A DNA stretch of 14,098 nucleotides from assembly GCA_036501345.1 (NCBI GenBank), contig DASYAN010000074.1, positions 1 to 14,098 of the forward strand. Direction: 5' to 3'. Each line of letters opens with the position of its first letter. Position 1 is the first letter of the stretch. Of this stretch, positions 13,978 through 14,098 are shown piece after piece. A program made the translations under genes and the position numbers. The notes below the pieces were generated by a model. That model ran no database searches, was not told the DNA's origin, and worked only from the letters and a program-made list of their open reading frames with translations. This DNA is from DASYAN01 sp036501345. GTDB lineage: Bacteria; Chloroflexota; Ktedonobacteria; Ktedonobacterales; Ktedonobacteraceae.

Positions 13978-14098
13978 TCATGCGGCCTCCTGGGGAGCCA
14001 AAGGAGCCACCGGAGTGGAAAGCTGCTTCGGCTTCTTGCGTGCTGGCATGAGGAGGGGCAAAGGTTCAGGCACAAACTGTCCCAGAGGCAAAGCATCT
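13978..14098 (-). CDS. C-terminal end of an unidentified ORF (5' end outside window)
   Basis: The minus-strand frame is open from the right edge to TGA at 13980-13978. The visible 39 residues are Pro/Ala/Leu-rich and include MPARKKPKQLSTPVAPLAPQ, which is low-complexity and not informative. Its stop overlaps a possible downstream ATG (ATGA), a typical sign of translational coupling. In pSAM2-type elements the gene next to rep is often an FtsK-like DNA translocase, but nothing here proves that. Confidence 0.45.
   Translation of the reverse strand, partial: DALPLGQFVPEPLPLLMPARKKPKQLSTPVAPLAPQEAA

Overview
The window looks like a chromosomal segment of a Chloroflexota bacterium, most likely a Ktedonobacteria member. 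This is inferred from the gene families (type I-beta DAHP synthase, ANTAR response regulator, RicT/PSP1 protein, SPFH protein, YajQ, a giant TPR protein with Pro/Ala-rich linkers, a DUF892 protein) and from a Rep-like protein type I associate with that group. No rRNA, tRNA or CRISPR array was found, so the taxonomy is an inference.

Layout. Bases 1-455 hold the 3' end of a membrane-protein gene. Bases 456-859 hold a perfect sigma70-type promoter, a short leader ORF encoding Phe-Tyr-Tyr-Trp-Phe, a long hairpin and an intrinsic terminator, followed by the DAHP synthase gene (860-1927). This looks like an attenuation region in which aromatic amino acid supply controls entry into the shikimate pathway. 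Next come an ANTAR response regulator (2260-2832), a RicT/PSP1-domain protein (2937-3836), a four-TM SPFH/band-7 protein (3967-5478), YajQ (5628-6122) and a 1309-residue TPR protein (6297-10226). All are on the + strand, mostly with their own ribosome binding sites and intergenic hairpins, so they read as neighbouring single genes or short operons rather than one operon. The RicT, SPFH and YajQ genes are housekeeping or signalling types with no shared pathway visible here.

After a 0.5 kb gap there is a stress-type DUF892 ferritin-like gene (10724-11248) closed by a strong hairpin. From about 11.66 kb to the right edge everything runs on the minus strand and looks like the end of an integrated element: a tyrosine integrase, an excisionase-like HTH protein, a Rep-like protein and the 3' end of another ORF. 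The gene order (rep-xis-int, int outermost) resembles integrative plasmids such as the actinomycete pSAM2 type. The Rep-like gene seems to lack its N-terminal half and may carry a frameshift close to its start.

The most interesting signal is the aromatic leader peptide/attenuator ahead of aroF. Next are the integrative element end with its repeated GACAGC motifs, the disturbed rep start, and paired hairpin repeats between the RicT and SPFH genes.
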